Source of the DNA: Nyssa sinensis
Lineage: Eukaryota > Streptophyta > Magnoliopsida > Cornales > Nyssaceae
NCBI GenBank assembly: GCA_008638375.1
Contig: CM018032.1
Span: forward strand, 52,928,882-52,992,881
DNA length: 64,000 bases
Direction of reading: 5' to 3'
Shown piece by piece: positions 33,698 to 45,149 of this stretch (its first letter is position 1; the number at the start of each line of letters is the position of its first letter). The position numbers and the translations under genes were made by a program. The notes below the pieces were generated by a model. It made no database searches. It was not told the DNA's origin and worked only from the letters and a program-made list of their open reading frames with translations.

Positions 33698-35141
33698 CTA
33701 GTTGACCACCCTACAATTCTTTCTCACTTCCTGTCCTCCAGCGATGCTGCTCATTTTGATCATGGACTTCGCAAAGGCCTGCCAGAAAGCTTCTTTTGAG
33801 GCAGCAAACCTAGAAACCAATTCTTTTGACCTTGTAACAGTGAGCAAAGCTTGGTCCGAAGAAAATAAGACCTTCTTTTGGAGGATTAGCTTGTAGTACG
33901 TGTTGTCAAAAGTTGTCGCAGATGGATCCATGGTGACTCCAGCATTCTTGACCTTATTGTGGACCGGGCAAATGTTCCTCAAGCTCGCTGCAAATGACGG
34001 ATGTATTGAAGGGTCGATGTCGTTTGTCGAGTTGAAGAAATGGATTCTGCTTTGAAAGGAAGAACAGTGGGAGAACCCTAGAGTGTGCCCACCTACAATC
34101 AGGTCAAAAGCAGTTTTTTGTCAATTTGTTGAGGTATAGAGAAATAATATGCATGGAAGCTGATCCAGTAGTAGTAGTAGAGACCTTAAAAAAAAAAAAA
34201 TGTGTGGTTTAGTTGCAGAAATGATTTTAAATAAAATAGAATGGCGATATAGAATTCATGGATCCCATATAATTAATTGGTATTTGTTTACCTGAGAGAG
34301 CCACAAGATCTTTGATGGACAGACCTCTTTGAGAGAAGCTTTGTTGAAGCTGAGAAAAGTTGAAGGTGGGAAATGGTAATTGTAATGAATCACTAGCCTT
34401 TGATGTTCTTCCATCTTTTCTCCCTTTGGGGACATCCCAAGTGGGACCTCCAGTCTGCAAGATGAATTCAAAATCAGGCCATCATTAAATGCAATATTGT
34501 CTATATCTTCAGTTTTGCTTATCCCCCTCAAAATCTCTATGATTTCAATATTTTATAAGCTCGACACAAAATCATAAAAGTCCGTGTAACAGTTTCATGG
34601 AACAACTTCTATGTTCACCTAAGTTCTCACTATAGCTAGTTTTTGAAACTTACTATCACAACTGCATCTCTTGCAGCTAAAGCCAAGATATCAGCACAGG
34701 AGACTATGCCGGGGCACGACGCTTCTAGTTGTTTCTTTGCATTGTCAATAACATAAAATGCATGCAGGGAAATATTAGGCGGCCCATCTTTTTCAGCACT
34801 GTTATTCCCGTTGGAGTTCAACAAAACAGAAGCATCACAACCCTGCAAGAAAAAGCAAAGAAGTTAAAAACTTAAAACTCAAAATACATAATTTAATTTG
34901 ACAGAAAAGTACTGCTATTGGATATATAATATACCCTAATGAAACAGTCATGAAAATGCATCCTGAGTAGTGCTGCAGGGACTGTTTTATCTGTCTTTGT
35001 TGCCTCATTGACAGCATTTGTAATGATCGACTCGGCGTTGGGGCATGTCTGGTCATAGTAATTCAGACTCAGTGAGTTTCCTGGAGTGGAGATCACTGAA
35101 AGGATGAGCAGTGAGCTTAAAAATGCAACAATGACAGCCAT
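33698..35141 (-). CDS. Class III (secretory) peroxidase, copy B, intact
   Basis: Four exons, 35141-34935, 34842-34654, 34454-34292 and 34092-33698, join in frame to 954 nt, 317 residues, the usual size and the classic three-intron structure. Residues 1-23 are a signal peptide. Distal catalytic Arg60 and His64 lie in [10 protein letters not shown], the proximal haem ligand is His189 in [12 protein letters not shown], and all eight disulphide cysteines are present (33, 66, 71, 112, 118, 196, 228, 313). The protein ends [10 protein letters not shown] without a vacuolar extension, so an apoplastic, haem-dependent H2O2-using oxidase acting on phenolics is expected. Sequence style ([22 protein letters not shown]) resembles the Arabidopsis PRX64/PRX66 group, linked in the literature to lignin deposition; that assignment is from memory. 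The substrate is not inferable. Confidence 0.93.
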
Positions 35142-35199
35142 GGAATTACTCTAGTAGCTATCCTATTTCTTATTATGAAGAAAGGGATTGATAACAAGG

Positions 35200-35207
35200 C
35201 TATTTAT
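35200..35207 (-). promoter_or_regulatory. TATA box of peroxidase copy B
   Basis: ATAAATAG about 60 bases upstream of the ATG. Directly beyond it copy B lacks about 63 bases that copy A has. Confidence 0.6.
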
Positions 35208-35825
35208 CGGGGCTTGCATGCTGATAATGGAGCAGCACAAGACAATCCAATTAATTAAGTCACTTATGTCCATTCAATCCTTTGCACCTTTCTGAATGGA
35301 TGGAATCTATAGTGTATAAATTATAAGCACATGAAACAGATGTTTTCTTTCTTTCATTTTTTTGATATTCTATTTAGGAAGAATTATCAGTAGGTTTTTT
35401 CTTGAATTGAAAGGTATTGATGCTCAAATGGCTTTCTGTGCAAATTGAATTGGATTCATGTAATTCAGTGCAGGCAAGAGGTCTGAAATAACTTTATCTT
35501 TTACGATTTGAACATGTCATCTCTAAGTTATAATATAACAATTTTGCCGTTACAACAATTCATGTTAATTGGCACAAAGTATAGTTGTTATTTTATTTTT
35601 CCATAATTTTTTTTATAAAATTAAATTGAATTTAGCTCATCAGTTCCAAATTTTATTGTTGCTAGTTTCCACCATGAAGACAACCATGATCAAATGACAA
35701 GGCCACCAGCATGCCTTTATTTTTTGTTCTGGCAGGAATATTATAAGGAATGATTCTGTGAATAAGACACAAACTTTTGAATTGGAAAGCAATCTTTGAG
35801 GGTTGAACCATCTATGTCATTATAT

Positions 35826-35850
35826 ACACACACACACACACACACATATA
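35826..35850. repeat. (CA)n(TA)n microsatellite
   Basis: About 11 CA units, in the same relative place as the shorter CA run at 24868-24888 of copy A. Confidence 0.85.
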
Positions 35851-35941
35851 TATGTTTAATTATAGCTTCTTGTTTAAGTTTCTGCGGCTTTATTAGTTAT
35901 AATTGATAGATCACACACATGCTAACAGATGTGATGTGATT

Positions 35942-38900
35942 GGGTTGTTATTTAGTGTAAGTTGGACTTTATACATGAAGGTGGAGACATGGGTTTGCAA
36001 GTAGCAACTTTATTTAGTCAGGCCAACCACCATGGCAGTACATCACTCATCTAACCTAACTACAATCAAAATTAATATTACAAAGATCCAAAAACAATTT
36101 GTACTGTGAATATTCGTTAATTCTCTGTCTATTTTTTTGTCATCTCTATATAAAATAGTTCTTAATTGCAATCATCCTAATCCTATAATTGCAGCCAGCA
36201 GGTTCTTAGAATAGAAAGTGATAATTACATATCAACTAATAAATCTTCTTGTAAGCAAGATAACATAAACGGAGTTGAACATATCAAATTTTTTGATTGA
36301 GTCAAATATAAGAAATTACTCACCTAAACAAGAGAACAATTTTTTAAATTTTACTAATGCAAAATGAAAACGCAAAAAATAGATATGATCGACATCAATA
36401 TCTACAGTGGCAACAATCAACACAATGGGAAGTCGGAACAATCGACTCGAAAAGAGAATAAATTCTCTAAAATTTCGAAATTATATTATTGTTAATAAAA
36501 AATTGAATAGACAAAACTTATTACATCATATTTATAGAGTTAGAAAATTATTAATACGAATAGGACACTATTAATTTCTATACTTCCTATATTAGTCCTA
36601 ATAAAATTAAAAAATTCAGAAAATTAAAAAAAAATCAAAATTAAAAAATGTTACAATAATTCTCAAACAAAATACTCTTAGACTACACATTCTTATAGTT
36701 TTCAACTTGTATTCCCAACTGATGACCCAATGGCTTAGGAGAAAAGTCACGGTGGGAAGTCTCTTATACTCTCACATTGTGATAATTTGAGCATTTTGCG
36801 AGACATACTGAATCTTTGGCAATACTATCTTGAGAGCTTCCTGCTAACTTTTTTTTAATATTTTATGAACTAAGTAGCAAACAGATTAGTGTGTATAATT
36901 TAAACTGTTAAATAATATCATAAGGGATAAACAATTTCAAATGCAATTAATTATTATTTGAAGTATGAACTACTGTTCTCATAATTGTTTTCATTAAAAA
37001 TTCAACATTTGTTGTTAATTGTGTTGTCTTGGTATCATATTCTAGGATGTGAATTGAGTACCCACCTTCAAATCGACACAGCTTTCTGGGACCATGCCTT
37101 GCTTTTCTTTGTGCTGTAGGACCAAATTAGTATATGATTCTCACAAAAAGCCAGCAGTGCTTATATAAAATATTAGACTTTTCAATTCAATTGATGCTTA
37201 GCTAGACTCACAACTTGGTTTTTTGAACAAAGACAATAAAGTCATGATCATTTTGATGTCCAATTTTTTTTTTGAAAAAAATATGTATAACATATAATTT
37301 CCTTCTACTGTGTTCTTGACTTGCATTAATGATTATGTATTGATATGGTTTGTTGGGTTTCTATATGATTTCTTGCTACAATTATGTAGAGCAAGTGTCG
37401 GATTTTTGATGGCCTGATACGATCTGAAAATTATTTTTGACCCGACTTTTCGATCCATTTTTTTGGTTTTCTAATTTTATTTAGATTAGTATTAGTAGTT
37501 TTTTTGTTTTACAAAAATGAGAAATTAGTAGTTTCTTAAACAGATTAGTAAAAGAATTTAGTAGTTCTTTATTTGGATTAGTACTATTTAGCCTTATAAA
37601 TATGATGTATAAGATTATTATTATTAAGAATATCAACAATAAAATACAGTTTCGAGTTTAGAGATTTTGTTTTTTTGTTAGGTGAGCAATAGCTGTGTTA
37701 GTTTTCAAAAACTCACATGTTCAATTCTTTTTGCATTATAAAACCACGTACAGAAGAAAATGATTTCAAATGACTATATCGGTATAAAGAAAAAAAAATA
37801 GATTTACTATGTAATGAACCCAATCAATATAATTAGATCAAGTATGTTATGTTTGTTTCATAGATTGGATAAGGGTAGATTAGCAATAAGATTAGTAATT
37901 CTACCCCTCTCTTCGCAGTATTTTATTTATGTTATGAGTCATTATTTATTTCTAGCACTATTAGTGAAGCCCCTTTATTTTTTTTCAAATACCAATTTTA
38001 TAAGATCATGAAAATTAATTTATCTAATTCATTTTTCAAGTTCACAAACAAACATAGCCTTAGACATGTTCTTAGAATAGAAAGTGACTCTATTTGCTTA
38101 TTCCATTCTATGAGTTTCTTCTTTTTAGCTTATGGCACCGTCACTCCCTTTGCATTTGAAATTGTTTATTAAAAGAAAAAAACAATTTTACATTGAAAAT
38201 TAGTTCATTCTCTGTCTGTTTCATCTCTATATAAATAATTATTAATTGCAATCATCCTAATCCTCTATATATAATTGCAGCTGGCCAGCAGGTTCTTAGA
38301 ATAGAAAGTGACTCTATACCTATCAACTAGCAAACAGCTTATTGACTCTTGTACTACCTATTCTCATTGTTTTCATATCATATTAGGCTTAAATTTTTGT
38401 ATTTTGTAGGAACTGTCTAATTGTATTTTGTAAGATGTGCATAATTCTCACTAAATACTTAAATTTAAACAGTAATATCTTCTATTTCACGAATTTCTTT
38501 TAAATATTTTTTTCCGCAAACGAGAATTTTTACAAAATAATTGTGATAAATATCATAATTTACGATCCGATCAAACTATCGAATTTGCAAAACATAATAG
38601 CATATATAATACCATAGGAATAAACTATTTCAAATGCAATTAATTATGATTTGAAGTATGGACTAATTTTGTCACAATCATTATCTGTCCTTATTGATTG
38701 AGATCACCAATGAGCTAGATGAGGTGAGGCATCTGACTGGTTTCATTTTTTTAGTAATGCTATTCTTGTTTTCAAATTTAATCGAACTGTTTATTTTCGT
38801 GAGTTGACAGAATTATATTAATTCGATATTACATTATAGTGTGATATCTGACTATTTTAAAATTATTAACTCATAAAAATAAATATTTCAATAAAATTTT

Positions 38901-39070
38901 TAAATAAGCCTAAAAGTATTTTTCATTTTTACTATAATGCTCCAGTCATGTTTCAATTGATGATGATTAACCCAATCACCAGTTGTTTGAGTAGTTTATT
39001 GACTTTATACTTGGGTTCTTCAATGTGCAAGTAGGTTTTTTTTTTTTTTCTAATTACATTTATATCTTTA
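35942..39070. other. Intergenic DNA with internal duplications, no gene
   Basis: Segments around 36080-36240 and 38170-38335 resemble each other (ATCCTAATCCT, ATAATTGCAGC, CAGGTTCTTAGAATAGAAAG), as do 36895-36985 and 38605-38690 (TTTCAAATGCAATTAATTAT). So a unit of about 0.5-0.9 kb was duplicated and then interrupted. 37440-37680 has the composition of a copia LTR (TTAGATTAGTATTAGTAG, TAGCCTTATAAATATG) without firm ends. Confidence 0.5.
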
Positions 39071-39353
39071 GAGATAATTATACTGACCTCCTCTGTAATG
39101 TATGATAATTACAAATACTTCCCCTTTGATTTCTAAAAAAATAATAGATCAAGGTCGATGTAATATATAATAGTATTTTAGTCTTATAAAAATTTGGTTA
39201 AAACTTTAACACCGTCAATAATGAATTTTATATCCTGAAAGAAATTTATATATTGTCAATATAAAAAATGCAATGTCAGTGTAATACTAAAAAAATATAA
39301 GAGAAATCCTTGCAATTATCAAATAATGCTTGAGAGATCATTATAATTATTAC
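39071..39353. mobile_element. Inverted-repeat MITE, same family as 2896-3373
   Basis: Left GAGATAATTATACTGACCTC; complement of the right end GTAATAATTATAATGATCTC. Inverted similarity continues inward (GATAATTACAAATACTTCC versus GATAATTGCAAGGATTTC). Confidence 0.5.
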
Positions 39354-39592
39354 TTTTTTATAAAATGACAAGGTAGGGGGGGACCTAATTATTATTAGCA
39401 TGTGTGCTATTGCAAAAAATCAAACTTACATTAACTGGATGACAAGTACAAACCTCGTATCACATGAATAAAACCTCAATCTTAATTTACAATTAATTCA
39501 TTAGTATAGGATAATGCAATTGGAATTACATTCCTGATTGTGATATTTTAAGATATGGTTAACTCTAGGTTAGAAACATTATCACTTGACAA

Positions 39593-40124
39593 TTAGGATG
39601 ACAATTTGTCCCGTCCCGTCCTGTCCCGTCCCTTCCCTAATAGGATGGATATGAGATGTTTATAAACAAAGTCGGGATAGAGCTTTTAAAGTCTCGTCAG
39701 ATTCAAGACGGGTTCGAGGGATGGTCACCCGAACCCGACCCCAACCCTAACCCCGACCCTGATCCGACCCCGTCCTATTTATATATTAATTTTTTTTACT
39801 ATCCTTATATATACTTAGATTTACTAATAAATCACATTATAAAAAATTAGTTTTAAAAATTTTTCATATCACACTAATATTATTTTTTATTGTATTAGTT
39901 ATTTTACCAATAAAATTTTAATTTACTTACCAAAATAAAAATTTTAACTTATTTAACAAAAAAAAATAATTAGGGTCCGGGGCGGGGTGGGGACAGAGAA
40001 TGTAAACGAGGTCAAGGTCAGAATGAACCTCTAAACGGGACAGGACGGGATAAGGTTAAGAGCGGAGAATATAAACGATGTCAAGATTGAAAAATAAACA
40101 CTTCGTCCCGTTATCATTCCTTCC
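39593..40124. mobile_element. hAT-like MITE with CCCGTCCCG ends
   Basis: Left TAGGATGACAATTTGTCCCG followed by repeated TCCCG; complement of the right end GGAAGGAATGATAACGGGACG. Subterminal CCCGACCCC/GGGGCGGGG blocks and AT-rich centre fit the widespread GGGATGGCAATGGGGCGGG family of plants. The P/D/N-rich frame across it is repeat-derived. Confidence 0.5.
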
Positions 40125-40545
40125 AATAATGGCGAATGGTAGAACAACTATCACGTATACTTCAAAAATTTGTTTGGTTGGGCAGATTTTGGGAAGGAAA
40201 ATGGAAAATTAATTTCCTTTTATTTTCATTTTTATTCAAATAAAATTAGAATCTATTCATTTCTATCGCTACATTGATAAACCAAATGAATTCTTAACTT
40301 CAATTTCATTTTAAATACAAAAAAATGAGTGAAACAATTTTTTTTCTTTTCTTTTTCTAGCACTAAATCCCCAATAAAGCCCAAGGTATTGTTCGATAAC
40401 ACAGACATTAGAATGGACCAAACATGGAATGATTTTGCTTAAACGTCTATTTCATAAAACAGAGTGTTGTTTAAATCCCAGAAACAAGGTGGTATTCAAC
40501 TAGTTTAATGATCGAGAAGTCCGCTTAATATATCAACCTTTTTTT

Positions 40546-40565
40546 CACGCGCGCGCGCGTGCGCG

Positions 40566-40604
<39 letters not shown>
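40546..40604. repeat. (CG)n(CA)n(TA)n compound microsatellite
   Basis: Alternating pyrimidine-purine over the whole length: about nine CG units, then about nine CA units, then about eleven TA units. It ends about 90 bases left of the Tat element. Confidence 0.95.
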
Positions 40605-40695
40605 TGATAGAAATAATGAATTTTGAGAATAACTTTTTAGTTATCTTTGAGCAAAAATTATAGCGAGTCCCAAATATTAATTTTGGTTAGTCTAC

Positions 40696-41277
40696 TGATG
40701 CTACACTTTTTGGCTATAGCCGACTTTGACCTTTTGCGACCTGAAGAACACTCAAAAAGATGATCAGAGGACCACCGCATTGGTTCCGGCAGTAGCCGTT
40801 CCAATGCTTAAGTCAATAAACTAAATTGAAAAGACTGTAATGTAAGCCAAAGAATGAGCATAAGCAATAAGGCGTACCTTAAGGTTTAATATATAGATGG
40901 TGGCTTTCCTAAGTCGATTAGCATTTGGAGTCATGAAAGTAGGGATTTGATCGTCGGAGATAGTAGTTTCCATGTTGGACATTGTATCAAAATAGAGAAA
41001 ACCATGTGTGACAATTTTCTTGTAGAAGACTGTTTCCTTATTCTCTGCTCGGTAGAGATTAAGGCAGGTGATGAGCTCTGAATAGCAGAGAGTGCTCTGG
41101 AGGTCCTGTGCTCAGACCTACAGGCTCCGTAGCTCTGCTTTGTAGGCAGTGTGCTCGGCCCTTTAAGTTTTGTAGGTCTGCTCTGAATGCTTGGCATGCT
41201 TTGGATGATCGAGCCTCTAATTGACCTGTTGACACACGTGTCGCTTGAGGATTAGTTTGTCGTTTTGTGGTATATCA
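40696..41277 (-). repeat. 3' LTR of the Tat element
   Basis: 582 bp, aligned with 49081-49660 throughout. The polypurine tract (GGGGGGGGAG on the minus strand, 41282-41291) abuts it. Confidence 0.9.
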
Positions 41278-41487
41278 GCTACTCCCCCCCCAAGCCTTAG
41301 TTAGAGCTTCAGTGCGTAACTTAGGCTATAGGCTCAAGAAGATTAAGCGTTCCGTCTTTTTATCTTTACAAGATGACGGTTTATTACATCATCTATTACG
41401 CACCCTTCATTTGGGGCTTTGGAGGCCACTCTTTTCCCAAACCATCGCGACGGTTTGGATGGACGACTTTTTGTCTTCAAGGATCAA

Positions 41488-41494
41488 TATATAA
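41488..41494 (+). promoter_or_regulatory. TATA box of antisense unit in the Tat element
   Basis: TATATAAG on the plus strand, followed 49-55 bases later by ATGATG of the antisense reading frame. Confidence 0.45.
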
Positions 41495-41542
41495 GGGAGA
41501 GAGGGAGAGCTTACACGCCCATTCTTTTTATTGTCTATTTTC

Positions 41543-41944
41543 ATGATGCTTCCCTATCGAGGGGATTTGAGTTGTTATAGAAGTTTCTGTCATCCGGGGG
41601 TGATTGACGATCCTCAGCCTGAGTTGGGTGTGATCAAACTGTGGCTAAGGGTAGCCCACCCTTTTACCTTGGCTCTTATGGAAAGACTAAAGGAGACGAA
41701 GATCTCTTCGTCCATCTTAGCATCCGACAGGGATTTCCCCTCATGGAAAAGGGCCCTCCTTGATTCAACCGGGGCTTAGAGCATTGATGATGGGGAGATG
41801 CCTCCTCCCCTTCTTCCCTGGGTAGAGATTCTTGCACAAGCCGGCCAAAGTGCCATACTGAATTTGAGGAGAGTGAAGGCGAAGAATGAAGGTGTCGTGA
41901 GCCCTGGAGTCATCCTTCTGTATTGGTGCCAGGATAGATGGTGA
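41543..41944 (+). pseudogene. Antisense ORF (aORF) of the Tat element
   Basis: Antisense to gag-pol, 133 codons from MMLPYRGDLSCYRSFC to LLYWCQDRW, with a single in-frame TAG at 41777-41779. Composition is balanced, with W, C, H and charged residues. A TATA box precedes it and an AATAAA polyadenylation signal (42168-42173) follows about 220 bases after its stop. Extra antisense ORFs between pol and the 3' LTR are known from Tat-lineage elements; their function is unknown. Whether this frame is related to those could not be tested. Confidence 0.45.
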
Positions 41945-42167
41945 TGCAGATTGGGGTTCAGGTTTCCTTCCTTTCAAATGGGAACCGGTGGTAGGCAGTA
42001 ATGGTGCCTTGGGACCCTGGACCCTTGACTTTAGAGGAGTTAGAGGAAGAAGGCCATGATGGCATGAAAATTGGAATACGTCTTGTCCGAAATTGTTGTA
42101 GCTTTAGACTCGTAGTTTGTATCTCTGTTGATTCATTCGTTTTGATGTAACTTTTTCATGGATTATC

Positions 42168-42173
42168 AATAAA
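42168..42173 (+). terminator. Polyadenylation signal of antisense unit
   Basis: AATAAA on the plus strand in ATTATCAATAAAACTGAG, downstream of a T-rich, GT-rich stretch. Confidence 0.3.
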
Positions 42174-42570
42174 ACTGAGTTCCTTTCCTTTCAATAAATT
42201 GTGTTCTTTTAGAGTTAGCACATTCTCCCAAGCACTGTTGCCAACTGTTTTCTGTCAATGGTTTTATTTGCATAGATAGATTTTCACAATATCTGCGCCT
42301 CCTCCAAATTGAAATACCCGGCGACCTCTACGAGCTAAGTTCTCTTGGGATATATCAAGTTACGGCTGCACGGTAGCACGTGAGTTTGTCCTTGATGAAA
42401 TCCAAGTTGTTCATGCTCTATTTAGATCAGCTTTGTAGAGTAGTCTTTTCGAGTATAGTAACCTGCCATAATTTGAGTAAATAATTATGCCTGCCGAGCC
42501 CAGAGACTTGTGTAAATAATTAGATTGAGAATATCCGAAAATCAATTGAGTAAATCAGATTTTTTATTTT

Positions 42571-43250
42571 GGACCAGACCCGAAGGTCTGTACGTTTGGT
42601 GGACCAGACTGAAGGTCTGTACATTTGATGGACCAGACTAAAGGTCTATACATTTGGCGGACCAGACCATGAGGTCCGTACATTTGACGGACCAGACCAT
42701 GAGGTCCGTACATTTGACGGACCAGACTAGAAGTCTGTACATTTGATGGACCAAACCATGAGGTCTGTACATTTGATGGACCAGATTAGAAGTCTGTACA
42801 TTTGATGGACCAGACTAGAAGTCTGTGCATTTGATGGACCAGACCATGAGGTCTATACATTTGATGGACCAGACTAGAAGTCTGTACATTTGATGGACCA
42901 GACTAGAAGTCTGTATATTTCATGGAGCAAACTATAAGGTCTGTACATTTGATGGACCAGACCATGAGGTCTGTACATTTGATGGACCAAACCATGAGGT
43001 CTGTACATTTGATGGACCAGACTAAAAGGCAATACATTTGATGGACCAGACTAGAAGTCTGTACATTTGATGGACTAGACTAGAAGTCTATACATTTGAT
43101 GGACCAGACTAGAAGTCTGTACAGTTGATGGACCAGACCGTGATGTCTGTGCATTTGATGGATCAGACCGTGATGTCTGTGCATTTGATGGACCAGACCA
43201 TGAGATCTATACATTTGATGGACCAGACTAGAAGTCTGTACATTTAATGG
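42571..43250. repeat. Tandem array of ~23 palindromic 29-30 bp units
   Basis: Units follow GGACCAGACTAGAAGTCTGT plus ACATTTGAT, in two main forms: CAGAC-TAGAA-GTCTG and CAGACC-ATGA-GGTCTG. Each unit therefore contains its own 5- to 6-bp-arm hairpin. The array begins inside the C-terminal end of pol on the minus strand (repeat-encoded VHQMHRHHGL) and continues past its stop at 43080. Unit variants are interspersed, not sorted in blocks. Confidence 0.95.
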
Positions 43251-44470
43251 GAGTACTTCAAAGGGTTTTTCGAAGGAAAAAATTTCTTTATTGATAATAC
43301 TTCCGTAAATGTTCTTTGTTCCAAGGTCTGGAATAGGTTTCCTATTAATGTCTTCTAACCAGTAAGTGGTAGGCCTAACAATTTTTGTCACTCTGTAAGG
43401 GCCCTCCCAATTGGGCGATAATTTTCCCATTCTAGGATCCTTGGTGTTTGGAAAAACCCTTCTTAAAATGAGCTCTCCAACTTGAAAACTGACAGGCTTG
43501 AGCCCTAATTTAGAGTTGTTAGCCATCCTTTGTCGGTACGCCTCCATCGTGATTCTGGCTTGATCCTTTTTTTCCTCAAGTAAGTCTAAATTTTCTGCCA
43601 GCTGCTGATGATTGGATTCTTGGTTGAAAGCTTCAGTCCTCAAGGTTGGCATACCGATCTCTACTGGAATAACTGTCTTGGTTCCGTAAGCAAGTGAAAA
43701 GGGAGTTTCGGAGGTTGGAGTTCTTCTAGTTGTTTTATAAGCCTAGAGCACACCAGGGAGTTCTTGAACCCATCTTCTCTTGGCTTCTTCCAAAATCTTC
43801 TTAAGGGCATCAAGGATTGTCTGATTGGTGACTTTTGCTTGCCCATTAGCTTGGGGATGACCCGGAGAGGAGAAATACTGACTGATACCCAAATCTTGGC
43901 AAAACTTCTTGAGGGCTTTGCCAATAAATTGCGTACCATTGTTTGAGATGATTACACACAGTATGCCAAACCTGCAGACGATGCTTTTCTAGACGAAGCT
44001 TTTGACTTCCTTCTCAATAATGCGTGTTAAAGGCTCTGCTTCTGCCCATTTGGAGAAATAGTCGATGGCCACCAGAAGATATTTCCTGTTCGGTGTGGCC
44101 TTAGGTAATGGGCCTACGATATCCATTCCACACTGAACAAAGGGCTATGGGCTGGTAATAGAAATGAGCTCGTGGTGGGGATGGTACTGGTAGGGAGCGA
44201 ACTTTTGGCATTTGTCACACTTTCGGACGTACTCCTTAGCCTGCTTCAACATGCCAGGCCAGTAGTAGCCTTGTGTCAGAGCTCGGTGGGCTATGGTTCT
44301 GCCCCCGTTATGATTTTCGCAGATTTTCTTGTGTATTTTCGCTAAGACATACTGAGATTCTTCTAGAGCAAGACACCTCAGCAGAGGTTGAGAGTATGAC
44401 CTTTTGAAAAGCCTGCCGTTTAGGATCAGATACCGAGCCGCCTTAATTCGGATTCGTCTGGCTTTGTTCT
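43080..44470 (-). pseudogene. Tat integrase, inactivated
   Basis: H2C2 zinc finger is visible near 44220-44340 (HKKICENHNGGRTIAH then CDKC). The first catalytic Asp remains in CGMDIVGPLP. The second is Asn (SNNGTQF where SDNGTQF is expected, near 43940) and the Glu is Lys (NGQAKVTNQ for NGQAEVTNR, near 43830). Three conserved Trp codons are TAG (near 44148, 43989 and 43745). The C-terminal part PRMGKLSPNWEGPYRV is intact and then runs into the tandem array. Two of the three catalytic residues are lost, so it cannot be active. Confidence 0.9.
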
Positions 44471-44519
44471 TGTCCTCAGGGAGGAGTCCTCCTTCTAAGT
44501 ACTAGAAGATGAGGGTCAT

Positions 44520-45146
44520 CTAGTTTTGAGGCTGTTCGGTAATTTGGGTGACTTGGACCTCCTCAATGCTTGGTTTTGGCTGATGAGAGATTTTTATCAT
44601 AGAATCATCTCCTGAGTCTAGGCGAGATGCCATGTTTGCCAAAGCGTCAGCTCTGTAGTTCTGGCCTCTTTCTATTTTCTGGATGGAGAATGTTTGGAAA
44701 GATTGTTTCAATGAGTTGACGAGTTCTGAATATCGAAGCATCCAGTCGTCTTTAGCGACAAATTCTCCCAGGACTTGGCTAACTACCAGTTGAGAATCAG
44801 AGAAAACTTCAAGGTTCTGAGCCTCGCATTCTAGATCTAGCTTCATTCCCAAGACAAAGGCTTCGTATTCTGCTTCATTGTTGGAGGCTCTGAACCCTAG
44901 GCTAACTGCCTTCTCTGCTACGAGTCCATCAGGTGATTGTAATACCAGGCCCACACCAGAACCATGGTCGGTAGAAGATCCATCAGTATAGAGTTGCCAT
45001 GTTTCTGAGTTTTCAAGGAGCTGGGCCTTGTTCTGTAGTGCTGGGGTGAATTCGGCGACAAAATCGGCCAAGGCTTGACCTTTGACAGAAATTCGTGGGA
45101 CGTAAGATATGTCGAATTCCCCCAGTTCTACCGACCATTTGACCAA
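44520..45146 (-). pseudogene. Second (archaeal-type) RNase H of the Tat element
   Basis: One open stretch of about 200 codons: LYTDGSSTDHGSGVGLVL, then NNEAEYEAFVLGMKL, then FSDSQLVVSQVLGEF, the D-E-D pattern of an RNase HI fold. It comes after the RT-associated RNase H and before integrase, as in the Tat lineage. It is one of the best-preserved parts of the element. Confidence 0.85.
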
Positions 45147-45149
45147 TCA

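Larger units (their letters stand above)
33161..35941 (-). repeat. Peroxidase-bearing part of duplicated unit, copy B
   Basis: Matches 22094-24966. Similarity starts AAATTGTTAAATGAA and ends near CTAACAGATGTGATGT. Confidence 0.95.

Noticed and set aside
39656..39850. 64-codon frame with PNPNPDPDPTP
   Set aside because: Produced by the CCCGACCCC subterminal repeats of a MITE-like element.
42571..43250. CRISPR array
   Set aside because: Units are contiguous without unique spacers, are inside a plant retrotransposon and vary internally; it is a tandem repeat.
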